Positions 1-8,840 of a DNA stretch of 64,000 bases are shown here, piece after piece (within the stretch, counting starts at the first letter, position 1; the number at the start of each line of letters is the position of its first letter). Where the stretch lies: the NCBI RefSeq assembly GCF_900205925.1, contig NZ_OAOD01000005.1:62001-126000 (forward strand), given 5' to 3'. The notes beneath the pieces were generated by a model, which saw nothing but the letters and a program-made list of their open reading frames with translations, ran no database searches and had not been told where the DNA came from. This stretch comes from Clostridium peptidivorans (GTDB lineage: Bacteria > Bacillota > Clostridia > Clostridiales > Clostridiaceae). A program made the position numbers and the translations under genes.

Positions 1-163
1 CAACGTTTGGATAACTTGTAGATACAATTGCTACAGGGTATTCAATATTAGGTAATAAATCAATAGGTATTTTAGAAAATGAAACAAACCCTAAAATTAT
101 CACTATGAAAATACCCATTAATGTCGTTACAGGACGTTTTACAGATAACTTTGATATGTTCAT
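1..163 (-). CDS. RND-family efflux permease, N-terminal fragment (cut by window edge)
   Basis: The first 54 codons of a gene running off the left edge. The start reads MNISKLSVKRPVTTLM, followed by a hydrophobic stretch and then KIPIDLLPNIEYP, which is the standard N terminus of AcrB/MexB-type resistance-nodulation-division permeases (a cytoplasmic amphipathic helix, TM1, then the first outer loop). The ATG shares one base with the TAA of the upstream adaptor gene (TAATG), so the two are translationally coupled. The product is expected to be a proton-driven exporter in the cytoplasmic membrane; the substrate cannot be told from this fragment. The family assignment is firm, but the rest of the gene is outside the window. 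Confidence 0.9.
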   Translation of the reverse strand, partial: MNISKLSVKRPVTTLMGIFIVIILGFVSFSKIPIDLLPNIEYPVAIVSTSYPNV

Positions 164-1425
164 TATTTTACCCCTTCTACTACCTTTACTTTTTCATCAT
201 TTTCTACATAATGCTGACCTTTTATTACCACTTTATCTCCTTGAGATAACCCTGAAGTAATTTCTGCAAAATCCCCATTGTCTATTCCGATGGACACCTG
301 TTTTTCCATTGTTTTATTATCTTTTACTATATAAACTATATTTTTATCTTCCTTTTGAAGTACTGCTTCACTTTTTACAATTAAAGCATTCTTTTTTGTA
401 TTTGTGCTTAATTTTATATTTGCAAACATACCTGATTTAATTTCATTATCTTTATTGTCTATTTCAATATTTACATCAAATAATTGAGTGGTGGAATTTG
501 CTGCAGGCGTTATAGTACTTATAGTTCCTATGAACTCTTTATTATTTAACGCCGAAAAATTAGCCGTTACTTTATCTCCACTTTTTATTTTATTAATAAG
601 ATTTTCCGTTACATTTATTTTTACATACACTTTATTTAAATTAGATATGGTAATTGGAGCTTGCATATTTGATGACATTTCACCTACTTCTATATTAAGA
701 GCTGTTACAAATCCATCTATAGGTGCTCTTACCACAGTGTCTTCCAATGCTTGTACTGCTTGTTTGTAAGATGCAGCCGATTGTCCCATTGCTGCTTGTG
801 CTTGTTTTTGCGATGCCTGTGGTTGTTTGTATGCCGCTTCTGCTTGAGCTAATTGAGATTTTAAGACTTCAAGTGAGCTGTCTGATGCCGCAAGCTGCGC
901 TTGTTCGTATTGAGACTTTGATATAATTCCTTCTTCATATAATACTTTCATTCTTTCTAAATTAACCTTTGCATTTTGTATTTTTTCTAAACTAGCCTCA
1001 TAATTTGCTTTGGCAGTATCGTAAGCTGCCTTTGCTGAAGCCACTCCTGACTGCGCTTGTTCGATAGCTGCTTGTGAAGATTGTACTCCTGATTGAGCCT
1101 GATCCACTCTTGCCTGTGCATCGCTATCATCTAAAGCAAATAATATATCTCCCTTATTTACCTTATCACCAACTTTCACCCTTATATCTGTTACCTTCCC
1201 ACCTAACTTTGGAGAAACAGCTACTTCTTGAGTAGGTATTACCTTTCCACTAATCATAGTTATATCTTTTATAGTGTCCTTTTTTACCAAGGCTACTTGA
1301 ACCGGAGTGAGATTTACTTCTACATTTTCTGTAGCCTTATTATTGGCTTTCCCTTTTGAGCAACCTGTCAGTACAATAATGGCTGACAAAGTCAATAAAA
1401 TACCTCTTAATTTCATCTTTTCCAT
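163..1425 (-). CDS. RND efflux adaptor lipoprotein (HlyD/MFP family)
   Basis: A 420-residue membrane-fusion protein that would link the adjoining RND permease to the cell exterior. A lipoprotein signal is visible: MEKMKLRG, a hydrophobic run, then the lipobox LTGC at about residue 22. Residues 70-105 form the first half of a biotinyl-lipoyl-like domain (GGKVTDIRVKVGDKVNKGD). Residues about 108-228 are a long Gln/Ala-rich alpha-helical hairpin, and the second lipoyl half follows at VRAPIDGFVTALNIEVGE. The beta-barrel and membrane-proximal domains end the protein. The length is normal for the family. It is the first gene of a two-gene operon with a one-base overlap into the permease. In a Gram-positive cell there is no TolC partner, so the lipid anchor probably holds it on the outer face of the membrane. 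Confidence 0.9.
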   Translation of the reverse strand: MEKMKLRGILLTLSAIIVLTGCSKGKANNKATENVEVNLTPVQVALVKKDTIKDITMISGKVIPTQEVAVSPKLGGKVTDIRVKVGDKVNKGDILFALDDSDAQARVDQAQSGVQSSQAAIEQAQSGVASAKAAYDTAKANYEASLEKIQNAKVNLERMKVLYEEGIISKSQYEQAQLAASDSSLEVLKSQLAQAEAAYKQPQASQKQAQAAMGQSAASYKQAVQALEDTVVRAPIDGFVTALNIEVGEMSSNMQAPITISNLNKVYVKINVTENLINKIKSGDKVTANFSALNNKEFIGTISTITPAANSTTQLFDVNIEIDNKDNEIKSGMFANIKLSTNTKKNALIVKSEAVLQKEDKNIVYIVKDNKTMEKQVSIGIDNGDFAEITSGLSQGDKVVIKGQHYVENDEKVKVVEGVK

Positions 1426-1556
1426 TTACTAAAATACCCCTCCCAAACATATAAATGTAATTTTACCTATTATTTATAATTATAAGTAATACCTTCATCT
1501 TTTACAATAAACATATTATCAATTTTTGTCCAAAATATTAATTAACCCTTAAATTT

Positions 1557-1586
1557 AAAACTCCCACGGTATTCCGTGAGAGTTTT
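1557..1586. terminator. Bidirectional intrinsic terminator
   Basis: Inverted repeat AAAACTCcCACGG / CCGTGaGAGTTTT around a TATT loop, with A and T runs on the two flanks. It lies just downstream of the leftward lemA-TPM pair and would end that transcript before the efflux genes. Confidence 0.75.
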
Positions 1587-1640
1587 AAATTTATTACTAT
1601 TACCATTTTAAACTTTATATCAATATTTTAATTATACACT

Positions 1641-2456
1641 TTACCAATCCCCTGAGGAACCTCCTCCACCAGAGCTTCCTCCTCCAAAACCTCCAAATCC
1701 ACCGGAACCTCCCGAACTTCCACCGCCGAAGCCTCCGCCGCCGAAACCACCAGGACCACCTCTTCCTCCTCTTCCTCCAAAGAAGGAACTCCAAAATATT
1801 AACTCTAATAGAGATCTAGTTATTCTTCCTCTATTTAATAAAAAGTCCAAAACTAAAAGCCCTATTATGATTCCTGGAACCTTTGATGCTCTTTTGTTAG
1901 TATTTGAAGTCGTTCCTTGTAAATTTACAGGTTTATTTTTATCTAGTTTAACATTATATTCCTTAGCAACAGAATCTGCAAAAGCTGAATAAGAATCTCT
2001 TATTCCTTTACTATAGTCTCCAGATTGAAAAGGGGGTTTAAATAGCTTTTCCATAATCCTATCACTTAAAGTATCTGGTACAGCACCTTCAAGCCCTTTT
2101 CCTACTTCAACTCTTCTAAGTCTATCTTCCATGGAAATAAGAATTAAAAGACCATTATTTTTTCCCTGCTGTCCTATTCCCCAATCCCTAAAAAGCTTAT
2201 TTGCATAGGTTTCTATGTCATTTCCTTCTAATGAATTTATTATAACTGTGGTAACTTGTGCCCCTGTTTTATCTTCTAATTCCTTTCCTACAGATACTAT
2301 ATATCTTTTAGTTTCCTCGTCAAGCACTCCTACGTAGTCATTTACATACTTTAAATTAGTTGGTGAGGGAAACTTTATTTCTGCACCATGTACAGGTGCA
2401 GGTAGCAAGAAGAGAAACGCTATAAGGCATACTAAAAACTTATATAATTTTTTCAT
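1641..2456 (-). CDS. TPM-domain membrane protein with Gly-rich tail (YgcG-like)
   Basis: A 271-residue protein with a Sec signal peptide (MKKLYKFLVCLIAFLFLLPAP) and a TPM domain at about residues 35-165, containing YVNDYVGVLDEET, GNNGLLILISMEDRLRRVEVG and LEGAVPD. A transmembrane segment follows near residues 193-207, and a strongly Gly/Ser-rich tail ends in GGGGSSGDW. TPM proteins are usually membrane-bound with the domain outside; roles in envelope or photosystem repair are described for relatives, but the function in Firmicutes is not settled. It starts two bases after the lemA stop, and the LemA-TPM pairing is widespread, so the two products probably work together. The glycine tail is typical of the family and is not a sequencing artefact. 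Confidence 0.85.
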   Translation of the reverse strand: MKKLYKFLVCLIAFLFLLPAPVHGAEIKFPSPTNLKYVNDYVGVLDEETKRYIVSVGKELEDKTGAQVTTVIINSLEGNDIETYANKLFRDWGIGQQGKNNGLLILISMEDRLRRVEVGKGLEGAVPDTLSDRIMEKLFKPPFQSGDYSKGIRDSYSAFADSVAKEYNVKLDKNKPVNLQGTTSNTNKRASKVPGIIIGLLVLDFLLNRGRITRSLLELIFWSSFFGGRGGRGGPGGFGGGGFGGGSSGGSGGFGGFGGGSSGGGGSSGDW

Positions 2457-2458
2457 AA

Positions 2459-3034
2459 TTATTTGCCCATATTAAAGTCTACTTTAGGTACTTCTTTTGA
2501 ACCCTCATCAATTTTATAGTATTCTCTCTGCTCAAATCTAAATACAGAAGCTACTATAGATGCTGGGAATTTTCTTATACTTGTATTATATACATCCACA
2601 GCCTCATTATAGTCCTGCCTTGCTATATTTATTCTATTTTCTGTTCCCTCAAGATTTGTAGTTAAATCTCTAAAATTTTCATTGGATTTTAATTGTGGGT
2701 ATTGCTCTACAACTACCAAAAGCCTTCCAAGTGCTCCAGACAATTCACTATCTGCATTAGCTTTTTCTCCTACAGATTGTGCTCCTCCAAGTTTGGCACG
2801 AGCATTAGCTATATCCGTAAATATTTCTTTTTCCTGAGTTGCATATCCTTTTACTGTTTCAACTAAGTTAGGAATTAAGTCAGATCTTCTTTTTAACTGA
2901 GTATCTATATTTGATTCTGCCTTTTTAACCTTTTGATCTAAAGTAATCATTTTATTATAGCTAGATATTACTGGTGCCACTAGCACTAAAATCACAGCTA
3001 GTACTATTAGTACAGTTTTTAAGGTTTTATTCAT
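2459..3034 (-). CDS. lemA: LemA family protein
   Basis: A 191-residue LemA protein with an N-terminal transmembrane helix (residues about 5-25) followed by a coiled-coil-rich external domain. Family hallmarks are visible: the LKRRSDLIPNLVETVKGYA block, the RLLVVVEQYPQLKSNENF block and the YNTSIRKFPASIVA block near the C terminus. I chose the ATG at 3034 because AGGAG lies 13 bases upstream; an in-frame GTG at 3046 abuts the same AGGAG and cannot use it. The function of LemA is not firmly known in bacteria. It is the first gene of an operon with the TPM protein and is preceded by a good vegetative promoter. Confidence 0.88.
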   Translation of the reverse strand: MNKTLKTVLIVLAVILVLVAPVISSYNKMITLDQKVKKAESNIDTQLKRRSDLIPNLVETVKGYATQEKEIFTDIANARAKLGGAQSVGEKANADSELSGALGRLLVVVEQYPQLKSNENFRDLTTNLEGTENRINIARQDYNEAVDVYNTSIRKFPASIVASVFRFEQREYYKIDEGSKEVPKVDFNMGK

Positions 3035-3070
3035 ACTGCCACACACTCTCCTTTTTATTATCTTAGATTA

Positions 3071-3099
3071 ATTATCAAGCATATAGCTATAGTTGTCAA
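3071..3099 (-). promoter_or_regulatory. Sigma-A-type promoter of lemA
   Basis: On the minus strand, TTGACA (3099-3094) is followed after 17 bases by GATAAT (3076-3071). The -10 box is 37 bases upstream of the lemA ATG. Confidence 0.65.
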
Positions 3100-3337
3100 T
3101 TCTGCTATTTGTCAACTTTTAATTAATTTTGCTTCTTTCTAAGCACTACATTAATTGTAGTATATATTATATTTCCCTTAATCAGTATATGTAATTCTCT
3201 TTTAAGTTATCATTATAGTTATTAAAACATTAGCTTAGCCTAAAATCATTTTAAATTTTTTTATGCAAGCTTCATAGCATCTGAAACCTTTTTTTATGAT
3301 AAAATAATAAATATATATAATAAGGATGTGGTTGATA

Positions 3338-4576
3338 ATGAAAGCTGAAATTATTGCTGTAGGTACAGAAATTCTTTTAGGAGATATAATAAATACTAAT
3401 GCTCAATATCTCTCAAAGTCCCTTGCAGATATGGGTATATTGGTATATCATCAGTCTGTTGTTGGAGATAACTCTGATAGACTTACCGAAGAATTAAAAG
3501 CTTCCTTTGAGAAAGCTGATATAGTAATAACTACAGGTGGCCTTGGTCCTACTACAGATGATTTAACAAAAGAAGTAGGCTCTGCTTACTTTAATAAAAA
3601 ACTAGTACTTCATCAAGAATCCTTAGATAAAATAGAAAACTTTTTTAGAACTCTTAATAGAACTCTAACAGAAAATAATAAAAAGCAAGCTTATTTTCCA
3701 GAAGGTTCAATTATACTTGCCAATGATCATGGTACTGCTCCTGGCTGTATTATAGAAGATAACGGTAAAATTCTTATTTTACTTCCTGGACCTCCTAAAG
3801 AAAATAAACCTATGTTTGAAAATTACGTTGTTCCATATCTTAAAAAGTTTCAGCAAGGCTCTTTAATATCTAAAACCTTAAGAATTTGTGGTGTAGGAGA
3901 ATCTTCTGTAGCAACTCAAATATCTCATATAATAGAAAAACAAACCAACCCTACTGTAGCTCCTTATGCAAAAGAAAATGAAGTTACTTTAAGGATTACT
4001 GCTAAAGCTCCAAATACAGAGGAGGCCTATAAACTCATATCTCCTGTAGAAAATGAAATCCGAGATGTTTTAGGCGAAAATATTTATGGTAAAGGAAAAA
4101 CTACATTAGAAAATGTAGTAGCTCAAATGCTAATTGAAAAAAACTTAAGTTTATCTACTGCAGAGTCTTGTACTGGAGGACTTCTTTCAGGAAGACTTAT
4201 AAACTATCCTGGCATATCTAAAGTATTTATGGACGGATGTGTTACTTATAGTAATGAAGCTAAAATTAAAAGACTTGGTGTAAAAAAAGAAACCTTAGAA
4301 ATCTACGGTGCAGTAAGCAAAAATACTGCAATAGAGATGGCTGAAGGAGTTGCAATAACTTCTGGTACCGATATAGGGATTTCAACAACAGGCATTGCAG
4401 GCCCAGATGGTGGAACAGATGAAAAACCTGTAGGGCTGGTATATATTGGACTCTATATAAAAGGACAGACTTATGTAAAGAAATTAACCTCCCCTGGTGA
4501 TAGACAAAGTGTACGACAAAGAACCGTTACTTCAGCACTAGACTTTTTAAGAAGAAACCTACTTAAATATAGTTAA
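3338..4576 (+). CDS. cinA: CinA family NMN amidohydrolase / competence-damage protein
   Basis: A 412-residue two-domain protein. Residues 1-170 are a MoCF/COG1058 domain (MKAEIIAVGTEILLGDIINT, TTGGLGPTTDD, LLPGPPKE). Residues about 255-410 are the CinA C-terminal deamidase domain (LSTAESCTGGLLSGRL, then TGIAGPDGGT and KPVGLVYIG). CinA proteins hydrolyse nicotinamide mononucleotide to nicotinate mononucleotide in pyridine-nucleotide salvage; some also act on ADP-ribose. The ATG at 3338 is preferred over the in-frame ATG at 3326, which overlaps the AAGG ribosome binding site. The gene stands alone and converges on the malic enzyme gene across a shared terminator. Confidence 0.93.
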   Translation: MKAEIIAVGTEILLGDIINTNAQYLSKSLADMGILVYHQSVVGDNSDRLTEELKASFEKADIVITTGGLGPTTDDLTKEVGSAYFNKKLVLHQESLDKIENFFRTLNRTLTENNKKQAYFPEGSIILANDHGTAPGCIIEDNGKILILLPGPPKENKPMFENYVVPYLKKFQQGSLISKTLRICGVGESSVATQISHIIEKQTNPTVAPYAKENEVTLRITAKAPNTEEAYKLISPVENEIRDVLGENIYGKGKTTLENVVAQMLIEKNLSLSTAESCTGGLLSGRLINYPGISKVFMDGCVTYSNEAKIKRLGVKKETLEIYGAVSKNTAIEMAEGVAITSGTDIGISTTGIAGPDGGTDEKPVGLVYIGLYIKGQTYVKKLTSPGDRQSVRQRTVTSALDFLRRNLLKYS

Positions 4577-4641
4577 TATTAAATATTGAATAGATAATAG
4601 TTTAGGTAAGTTTTTATAAAACTTTTATAAAAATTTAAAAT

Positions 4642-4672
4642 AAAATTGCGGTAGGTTTTACCGCAATTTTTT
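4642..4672. terminator. Bidirectional terminator between cinA and malic enzyme
   Basis: AAATTGCGGTA / TACCGCAATTT stem with A-rich and T-rich flanks between two convergent genes. It serves cinA on the plus strand and the malic enzyme end of the long cys operon on the minus strand. Confidence 0.85.
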
Positions 4673-4687
4673 ACTAACTATTAAGTA

Positions 4688-5845
4688 TTAACTGTTCTTT
4701 GCTATTCTCTTTACTTCATTTGCCACTGCTTCACATACTGCTTTATTAAATACATCTGGAATTATATAGTCATCTTTTAACTCTTCATCTCTCACTATAC
4801 TTGCAATTCCCTTTGCTGCTGCAAGTTTCATTTCTTCAGTTATTGCTGTTGCCCTTGCTTCTAATGCTCCCTTAAATATTCCCGGAAACACTAAAACATT
4901 ATTTATTTGATTAGGGAAATCTGATCTTCCTGTAGCTATTACTCTTGCCCCACCTAGTTTTGCTTCATCAGGCATTATTTCAGGTGTTGGATTAGCCATA
5001 GCAAATATTATGCTATCTTTATTCATAGTACTTACCATTTCCTTAGTCACTACATTGGGTGCAGAAACTCCTATAAATACATCCTTTCCCTTTATAACAT
5101 CCTTTAATGTTCCCTCTTCTTTTTCTCTATTTGTAACCTTTGCAATTTCCTGCTGAGCTGGGTTTATCTTTTGGTCTCCCTCTATTAATGCACCTTTAAT
5201 ATCGCACATAACTATATTTTTAGCTCCTGCATTTAATAAAAGCTTACATATAGCAATTCCAGCTGAGCCTGCTCCATTTATAACTATTTTTGCTTCATTA
5301 AGCTCCTTGCCTACTAACTTAAGTGCATTATAAAGCCCTGCTAAAACGACTATAGCTGTACCATGTTGATCATCGTGAAATACAGGTATGTTGAGTTCTT
5401 CCTTTAATCTCTTTTCTATATAAAAGCACTCAGGAGCTTTTATATCTTCTAAATTTATTCCTCCAAATACAGGTGCTATAAGTTTTACGGTTTTTATGAT
5501 TTCTTCTGGATCTTCACTATCTATGCATATTGGGAAAGCATCTATTCCTGAAAACTCCTTAAATAGTAGTGCCTTTCCCTCCATAACTGGAAGTCCTGCA
5601 AGGGGACCTATATTTCCAAGCCCTAAGACTGCAGTTCCATTGGTCACAACTCCTATTGTATTTCCCTTTATAGTATATTCATATGCCTTTTCTTTATCTT
5701 CTGCAATTTTAAGGCATGGCTCTGCAACTCCTGGGGTATAGGCTAATGCTAAATCCTGTCTATTTTTAACACTTACTTTCCCTATTACTTCTAATTTCCC
5801 CTTCTTTTCACTATGCAATTTTAATGCTTCTTCTTTAATACTCAT
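4688..5845 (-). CDS. NAD(P)-dependent malic enzyme (short bacterial form)
   Basis: A 385-residue decarboxylating malate dehydrogenase (malate to pyruvate plus CO2). Visible hallmarks are AYTPGVAEPCL near residue 35, GNIGPLAGLPVMEGKA near 80, the catalytic loop FHDDQHGTAIVVLAGLYNA near 155, and a Rossmann GAGSAGIAICKLL near 190. It has the length of the short MaeA/YtsJ type and lacks the phosphotransacetylase-like tail of MaeB. NAD or NADP preference cannot be read reliably from the sequence. A good ribosome binding site (AAAGGGG) precedes the ATG. It lies 24 bases downstream of nth and may be the last gene of the cysK-led operon. Confidence 0.92.
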   Translation of the reverse strand: MSIKEEALKLHSEKKGKLEVIGKVSVKNRQDLALAYTPGVAEPCLKIAEDKEKAYEYTIKGNTIGVVTNGTAVLGLGNIGPLAGLPVMEGKALLFKEFSGIDAFPICIDSEDPEEIIKTVKLIAPVFGGINLEDIKAPECFYIEKRLKEELNIPVFHDDQHGTAIVVLAGLYNALKLVGKELNEAKIVINGAGSAGIAICKLLLNAGAKNIVMCDIKGALIEGDQKINPAQQEIAKVTNREKEEGTLKDVIKGKDVFIGVSAPNVVTKEMVSTMNKDSIIFAMANPTPEIMPDEAKLGGARVIATGRSDFPNQINNVLVFPGIFKGALEARATAITEEMKLAAAKGIASIVRDEELKDDYIIPDVFNKAVCEAVANEVKRIAKNS

Positions 5846-5869
5846 TATAACATCCCCTTTATGAAAATT

Positions 5870-6523
5870 TTAAATAGTTGAGACATTTTCTGAATAATAC
5901 TCACAATATGGCGCTACAGGACATACTTCACAATCAGGCTTTCGAGCTTTACATATATTTCTTCCATGCCATATTAAGTAATGATGAGTAATGCTCCACA
6001 TATCCTTTGGTATGTTTTTCATAAGCTCATCTTCTACTTGCTCTGGAGTATTTCCATGAGCAATCCCTATTCTATTTGATACCCTAAATACATGGGTATC
6101 TACAGCAATTGCCGGCACTCCAAATGCATTAGAAAGTACTACATTTGCAGTTTTTCTTCCAACTCCAGGAAGCCTTATAAGCTCTTCCATAGTTTTTGGT
6201 ACTTCTCCACTATGTTCTATTATTATAGATTTTGATGTTTCTAATATATTTTTACTCTTATTTTTATAAAATCCACAGCTTCTTATCTTTTCACCTAGCT
6301 CTTCCTCTGTTAAACTTACCATTTTTTCGGGTGTATTATATTCTTTAAACAATTCGCTAGTAACTACATTTACCCTTTTATCTGTACACTGTGCAGATAA
6401 AATCGTTGCAACTAAAAGTTCATAAGGCGATTTAAAATTTAATTCACATTCTGCATTTGGATAAGTTTCTCCCAAAATTTTAATTACATTATCTATATTT
6501 TTCTTTTCCAAGCAAATCACCAC
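5870..6523 (-). CDS. nth: Endonuclease III (DNA glycosylase/AP lyase)
   Basis: A base-excision repair enzyme that removes oxidised pyrimidines and cleaves at AP sites. The helix-hairpin-helix LPGVGRKTANVVL near residue 115 contains the catalytic Lys, followed by the catalytic Asp in VDTHVFRV. The C terminus has the [4Fe-4S] pattern C-x6-C-x2-C-x5-C (CKARKPDCEVCPVAPYC). The start is uncertain: GTG at 6523 or 6520 follows AAAGG, while a TTG at 6511 follows GGTGA at good spacing and best matches the family N terminus (EKKNIDNVIKILGETYP). It begins seven bases after plsC, in the apparent cys operon. Confidence 0.93.
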   Translation of the reverse strand: MVICLEKKNIDNVIKILGETYPNAECELNFKSPYELLVATILSAQCTDKRVNVVTSELFKEYNTPEKMVSLTEEELGEKIRSCGFYKNKSKNILETSKSIIIEHSGEVPKTMEELIRLPGVGRKTANVVLSNAFGVPAIAVDTHVFRVSNRIGIAHGNTPEQVEDELMKNIPKDMWSITHHYLIWHGRNICKARKPDCEVCPVAPYCEYYSENVSTI

Positions 6524-6530
6524 ACCTTTA

Positions 6531-7229
6531 CTATTTATATATTCCCCTATAGTTCTCAGGCAGTAATGCTGCTATGCTTTTCATAAAATATGTAAGTATT
6601 CTTTCTTCGTAATCATGCTTATCTTCTTCTTTATCCTTAACAGGTATATCTACAGGCTTTCCTATATTTATACGTACCTTTGCATGATGGAACTTTTCAC
6701 TTCCCATATCTTGATCATTTATAGGCAAAAGCTTTTCTGTTCCCCACATTCCTACTGGAACAACTATAGCTTTTGATAACCTTTGAATTAAAACTATTCC
6801 TTTTTTAGCCTCTATTAAACTTGCCGTCCTACTCCTTGTGCCCTCAGGGAATATAAGTATATTATTTCCCGCTCTTAACATCTTTATTATACTTGATAAT
6901 GCATCCTTATCAGCAGTATTTGGCTTAATTGTTATTGTTTTTGCAATACTTATGCCAAGATTTGTTAATGGATTATCTGAAAGCTTTGCTCCTGCTACAA
7001 AGGTTAAATCCTGTTCTTTAAATACCTCCATCAAAACCAAGGCATCCGAATTACTTAAATGATTACATATAAAAATTATGGGTTTTTTTATATCCTTTAA
7101 GTTTTCCATACCAGTAACTTCTATATCTGCATATTTATTCATACATCTATTTATTATCCTTTTAGCTAAGAAACATACCATGCTTTTTGGCAGCTTGGAT
7201 ATGATTTTTACAGCCAATGGAGAAATCAT
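6531..7229 (-). CDS. plsC: 1-acyl-sn-glycerol-3-phosphate acyltransferase
   Basis: A 232-residue membrane-associated acyltransferase that makes phosphatidate from lysophosphatidate. Motif I is NHLSNSD (the HX4D catalytic pair) near residue 57, and motif III is FPEGTRSR near residue 128. The weakly hydrophobic N terminus fits a monotopic membrane enzyme. The length is normal for the family. AAAGGTGG lies seven bases before the ATG. It sits between queG and nth with short gaps, and in the same direction. Confidence 0.9.
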   Translation of the reverse strand: MISPLAVKIISKLPKSMVCFLAKRIINRCMNKYADIEVTGMENLKDIKKPIIFICNHLSNSDALVLMEVFKEQDLTFVAGAKLSDNPLTNLGISIAKTITIKPNTADKDALSSIIKMLRAGNNILIFPEGTRSRTASLIEAKKGIVLIQRLSKAIVVPVGMWGTEKLLPINDQDMGSEKFHHAKVRINIGKPVDIPVKDKEEDKHDYEERILTYFMKSIAALLPENYRGIYK

Positions 7230-7269
7230 GTCACTTCCACCTTTCCTAAAACAATATATTATAATTAAA

Positions 7270-8250
7270 TTATAATTTGTAATAGTTTAAAAGTCTAGAA
7301 TAATAATCCTGAAGATATGATGAGTTAAAAGATATAGGCTCCTTATATCTTCTATTTTTCATAAGATATATCATCGCATTTCTCGTAAGAACATTTTTTC
7401 CTCTCCAACCTGAAGAAGTCCCTAAATACTTATCCTTAAAAATTTTATTGTTTAAGTTTATCATTTCATGTTCATTTATATTCTCCATATATTCAAAGGG
7501 CTTAAATTCATTTATATTAGATAATTTAACATGTTTATTAAAAGGACATAAGTCCTGACAGGTATCACATCCAAATATCCTTCCATTAATTTTATCAAAC
7601 CATTCATCTTCAATATGCTTTTTTTGAGTTATATAGGACAAGCATATATTAGGATTAGTTTCGCCTTTATTTATACATTTAGTAGGACAAACTCTTAAGC
7701 ACAAATCACATTCATTGCATCCACATTCTATAGGGCTATCCTCTTCTATAAATAAGTCTGTTATTATTTCTCCTAAAAATACATAAGATCCATACTTTTT
7801 AGTAATTATCATATTATTTTTTCCAAGAAAGCCTATACCACAAAGATATGCTATGTACCTTTCAGGCAATGCATTGCTGTCCACAAAGTATTTAGCCTTT
7901 CCTCCCATACTTTCTATATACTCGCATATCTTTTTTAAATACATTGACACTACTTTGTGATAATCCTCACCTCTAGTGTACTTAGAAAAGTATATATCCC
8001 CATTTATCTCTTTATTAAAGAGATAAGGAAAGGCAATTGAAATAATTGTCTTTCCTTCTTCCATATAAAGCGTTGGATTTATTCTACTTTCTGTATCTTC
8101 TATTTCAAATTCATTTTGTAATCCATTTTGTCTTCTAGATTCTAGAAATTGTTGCAATTCATTAAACCTTCTAAGTCTTGTAAATCCTACAGTATCTAAT
8201 CCTAAACTTTTACAAAATTTTATTATCTTTTCTTTATAATTCATAATCAT
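7270..8250 (-). CDS. queG: Epoxyqueuosine reductase-like Fe-S protein (QueG family, short form)
   Basis: A 326-residue relative of QueG, the cobalamin and [4Fe-4S] enzyme that reduces epoxyqueuosine in tRNA to queuosine. The N-terminal half carries the family block GFLGKNNMIITKKYGSYVFLG. Two ferredoxin-like clusters follow, CGCNECDLCLRVCP near residue 185 and FGCDTCQDLCPFNK near residue 230. Full QueG proteins of about 380 residues have C-terminal HEAT repeats; here the protein ends soon after GWRGKNVLTRNAMIYL, so only part of one repeat is present, as in other clostridial members. The start codon directly follows the cysE stop (TAA-ATG). Family membership is clear, but the precise substrate is inferred. 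Confidence 0.8.
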   Translation of the reverse strand: MIMNYKEKIIKFCKSLGLDTVGFTRLRRFNELQQFLESRRQNGLQNEFEIEDTESRINPTLYMEEGKTIISIAFPYLFNKEINGDIYFSKYTRGEDYHKVVSMYLKKICEYIESMGGKAKYFVDSNALPERYIAYLCGIGFLGKNNMIITKKYGSYVFLGEIITDLFIEEDSPIECGCNECDLCLRVCPTKCINKGETNPNICLSYITQKKHIEDEWFDKINGRIFGCDTCQDLCPFNKHVKLSNINEFKPFEYMENINEHEMINLNNKIFKDKYLGTSSGWRGKNVLTRNAMIYLMKNRRYKEPISFNSSYLQDYYSRLLNYYKL

Positions 8251-8817
8251 TTATAATCCCTTTATCTTATTTCTATAATCATCTATTTTTATTATAGGAT
8301 TATCGTCACATTTCACAACTTTTGCAGGTATTCCAACAGCAGTGCAGTTTTCTGGTACATCCTTTAAAACAACTGCATTAGCTCCTATCTTAGAATTTAC
8401 CCCTAATGATATTGGTCCTAAAATCTTAGCTCCTGCTCCTATGACCACGTTGCTTCCGACAGTTGGATGCCTTTTGCCTTTATTTTTACCAGTTCCTCCC
8501 AAAGTAACACCATGATACATTATTACATTATCTCCTACTTCTGCTGTTTCTCCTATAACCACTCCCATACCATGGTCTATAAATAATCCCTTTCCTATTG
8601 TTGCTCCTGGATGAATTTCTATTCCTGTAAAAAATCTAGACATTTGAGAAATAAGCCTTGCCATAAAAAACATGTTTTTCTTATAAAAAAAATGTGCCAT
8701 TCTATGATTTATCAACGCATGAATAGATGGATATAAAAGTAATACTTCTAATCTATTTCTTGCAGCAGGATCATTTTTTAATACAAAATCTAAATCGTAC
8801 TTCAATTTATTAAACAT
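8251..8817 (-). CDS. cysE: Serine O-acetyltransferase
   Basis: A 188-residue enzyme that makes O-acetylserine from serine and acetyl-CoA, the first committed step of cysteine synthesis. The N-terminal helical region ([17 protein letters not shown]) leads into a left-handed beta-helix of hexapeptide repeats ([56 protein letters not shown]) with the catalytic His and Asp of the family. It has the short EpsC-type length. It begins 23 bases after cysK, and its product is the substrate of CysK, so the two are a functional unit. Confidence 0.95.
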   Translation of the reverse strand: MFNKLKYDLDFVLKNDPAARNRLEVLLLYPSIHALINHRMAHFFYKKNMFFMARLISQMSRFFTGIEIHPGATIGKGLFIDHGMGVVIGETAEVGDNVIMYHGVTLGGTGKNKGKRHPTVGSNVVIGAGAKILGPISLGVNSKIGANAVVLKDVPENCTAVGIPAKVVKCDDNPIIKIDDYRNKIKGL

Positions 8818-8840
8818 AAACTTTTCTCAAACTCCTTTTA

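Noticed and set aside
488..926. Open frames on the plus strand opposite the efflux adaptor gene
   Set aside because: They lie wholly within a well-supported minus-strand gene, have hydrophobic, low-complexity translations and no convincing ribosome binding site. They mirror the Gln/Ala-rich hairpin codons.
1641..1780. GC-richer repeat tract as a possible CRISPR or mobile repeat
   Set aside because: It encodes the Gly/Ser-rich tail of the TPM protein on the minus strand. The repetition comes from GGN codons.
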